Shown piece by piece: positions 62,151 through 64,000 of a stretch of 64,000 bases of DNA (its first letter is position 1; each line of letters begins with the position of its first letter). The notes below the pieces were generated by a model. It searched no databases, was not told the origin of the DNA, and saw only the letters and a program-made list of their open reading frames with translations. The stretch comes from Perca fluviatilis. Taxonomy: Eukaryota > Chordata > Actinopteri > Perciformes > Percidae. The position numbers and the translations under genes are program-made. The stretch covers positions 23,643,107-23,707,106 of the forward strand of contig NC_053116.1 of NCBI RefSeq assembly GCF_010015445.1, written 5' to 3'.

Positions 62151-63876
62151 CGGGTATTTTGGACAACATTAAAAGCATTTTTGCAAGTATTCAATCTATG
62201 TGAATGTATGTACACTGACCTTATGAAACCATATTACTACAAACATACATGCAACGACTGCAATGTTGCATGCTATTTTAATAACAAGTTACATGTAATA
62301 TAACGTATGTATGCATTTAGTCAATATAAAAATGTAACTGTGACAAAAAATAAAAGCAGACATGATGTCTACTGTGAAGCATTAACTTGACGTTGCAGTT
62401 TTAAAGTCCCTGCAAGTTGAGTTTCATAAAGTTATGAAACTGAAGAAAACCAAGAGCTTTTTTTAAAACAGAAAAAACACAATAGAACTTTAAAACACAA
62501 GACCATGCTTTGGAAAAATCTAATGTGAAGTCTGTGGCTCCAACACACAAAAACACTGATGAGGCTATTAAATAAAAATAATGAAAAGTAACACTTGAAG
62601 TTAAAGCAGTTATGCTTTTAAAAACACAGACAATGTGACAGTTTCCAGTCATAAATCAGTTTGACACAAATGGAAACTTTATGTGAGTTAGCAGCAGATG
62701 TCTATGTTAAATTAGTGTGTGTACTGCAACAATAGGCACATTACAAAGTCTAAGCAGGCGAAGATGTCATCGTAATCTTAAAACTGATGACAAAGTCTGT
62801 GATCCTTTTCTGGTCAGCAGTCTATTGAAACAGGCCAAACGTAATAAAATTTTGCTAAGCCCTGCTTCAGTCCAGTCTCTATTAGAGTATCAGTCATTGT
62901 TCAATGGCTCATGCCCCCCCCCCCCCATGGATGAGCTGTGCTGAGGCATGCTGGACCCTTGTTTACCCTGGATCCTGAGTCTCAAGGGCCAGCTGTATGT
63001 GCCTGGGCTCACATCGCCTTTATTTGCTTTTGGATCGGCCCAAACGATGCAGATCTAATTCTACAGAGCTCCACACAGATTACACAACTGCTCCCTGCAG
63101 CATTGGAGTTAATGCGATTTTGGTTTAATAGGTGAAGCGGCATCAGTTGAACCTGATCTGAAGTCAGAACAAGTCTGACAACTCTTGGTATTCCCGAACC
63201 CTATCCATCAATAATTCCTCCTCTTCATTCCTGCATTTCAAAGATCTTCGGCTCAGACAACAAAGAGAGCAGGAATTCCCCTTCAACTGAAAAAAACCTT
63301 TTTGAGTGACTCCATCATTAGAGCATCATTAAAGCTGATGCCGACATTGCTGGCCTGAGGAATGTAGAGAACAGAAATCACTGCTGTTTTATAAGAGACA
63401 ATCAACATTCACCCGACAAGAGCCAAAAGTACTTGCTTTTTGACTTAGCGTTATGAGGTGGAGGTCTGCAGGAGGAGATTTCAGGGGAGATGAAAGGGCC
63501 CAAAAGGAGAGAGAAGCTGTTTGCAGATTTAGCAGAGTTCAGTAGTCTGTTGTCCAGATCCGGTGAATGCTCAGCAGCTCCTTTTGACTGCCGCCTGCTT
63601 AATTTGTTGTTGTACAATGAGCCTGTGCGCTTCTCTAAATCCATGCGCTGAATGCAGAAGGAGAGTCAATTATATCTGTATTAGCTAGTGTTGGCTGGAC
63701 AATCCCTTTATACACACTCCCAATAAAGTGCTAGTGGATGTGTTTTGCTTCGATTCAGATACTGTGGCTATTTCAGAGATGCAACGCAGAACAGTGACCA
63801 AACGGCTAAACTTGTGGAAACTTTGCTTTGGTACATAAATCCTATTAAAGAAGCTGTCACATGTGGGTACGACACA
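62151..63876. other. Intergenic DNA, no gene recognised
   Basis: Contains a 12 bp C run (62915-62926). The stretch 63180-63660 is complex, non-repetitive DNA that could be regulatory. Nothing specific could be shown. Confidence 0.4.
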
Positions 63877-64000
63877 GTGGTGGAATGTATGTGCATGCAC
63901 TCAGGTACAGTACTTAAGTACAAATGTGTGGTACTTGTACTTTACTAGAGTATTTCCATAATATGCTACTTTATACTTCTTCAGATGGAAACCTTTTACT
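63877..64000 (+). mobile_element. hAT-type non-autonomous repeat, 'CAGTGGTGGAAAGTAAC' family, copy 3 (cut by window end)
   Basis: Starts CAGTGGTGGAATGTATG and continues with CAGTACTTAAGTACAAATG, GGTACTTGTACTTTACT and ATGCTACTTTATACTTCTTC, the best preserved copy of the family in this window. It runs off the right edge. Confidence 0.8.

Overview
The window looks like about 64 kb of nuclear DNA from a ray-finned fish, most likely a percomorph-type teleost. The evidence is one gene with a compact four-exon vertebrate Hairy/E(spl) structure and short introns (90-112 bp), a Rex1/CR1-like LINE, fish-type hAT and Tc1-like non-autonomous elements, tRNA-like SINE fragments, and very many long (CA)n/(TG)n microsatellites. 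Species cannot be named from sequence alone.

Only one gene is certain: a bHLH-Orange repressor on the minus strand (coding exons between 59094 and 57906, 291 aa, ending in WRPW). Its N terminus matches the her9/hes4/hairy2 type rather than the her6/hes1 type. Its promoter (about 59300-59460) keeps the vertebrate hairy layout: CCAAT boxes, two RBPJ-like sites facing each other with exactly 16 bp between them, a CACGCG site and a TATA box. The 3' UTR carries an antisense tRNA-like SINE fragment and one AATAAA signal at 57489-57494.

Layout. 1-10600: AT-rich intergenic DNA with several DNA-transposon remnants, including a 540 bp hAT element with an exact 8 bp target duplication. 10600-20000: microsatellites, a 1.04 kb Tc1-like terminal-inverted-repeat element, a possible two-exon small secreted protein (11243-11984, weak) and a possible promoter plus first exon (about 19480-19676, weak). 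20000-33400: gene desert with stretches that read like conserved regulatory DNA (untested). 33470-34800: internally deleted L1-type LINE. 34800-40530: desert. 40535-42840: 5'-truncated, frameshifted Rex1-like LINE. 42901-44709: unusual foldback element whose arms are arrays of a 20 bp repeat. 44840-55600: desert with many CA arrays. 55640-57450: CpG-rich and regulatory-looking DNA 3' of her9. 57470-59460: her9. 59460-64000: her9 upstream region, a TG array, a CpG/CCAAT-rich block at 60110-60400, an old LINE 3' fragment, and the start of a hAT-type repeat cut by the window edge.

A lone developmental transcription factor in a large desert fits a long-range regulatory landscape around a hes/her gene. 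No bacterial-style operons, CRISPR arrays, rRNA genes or intact tRNA genes were seen.
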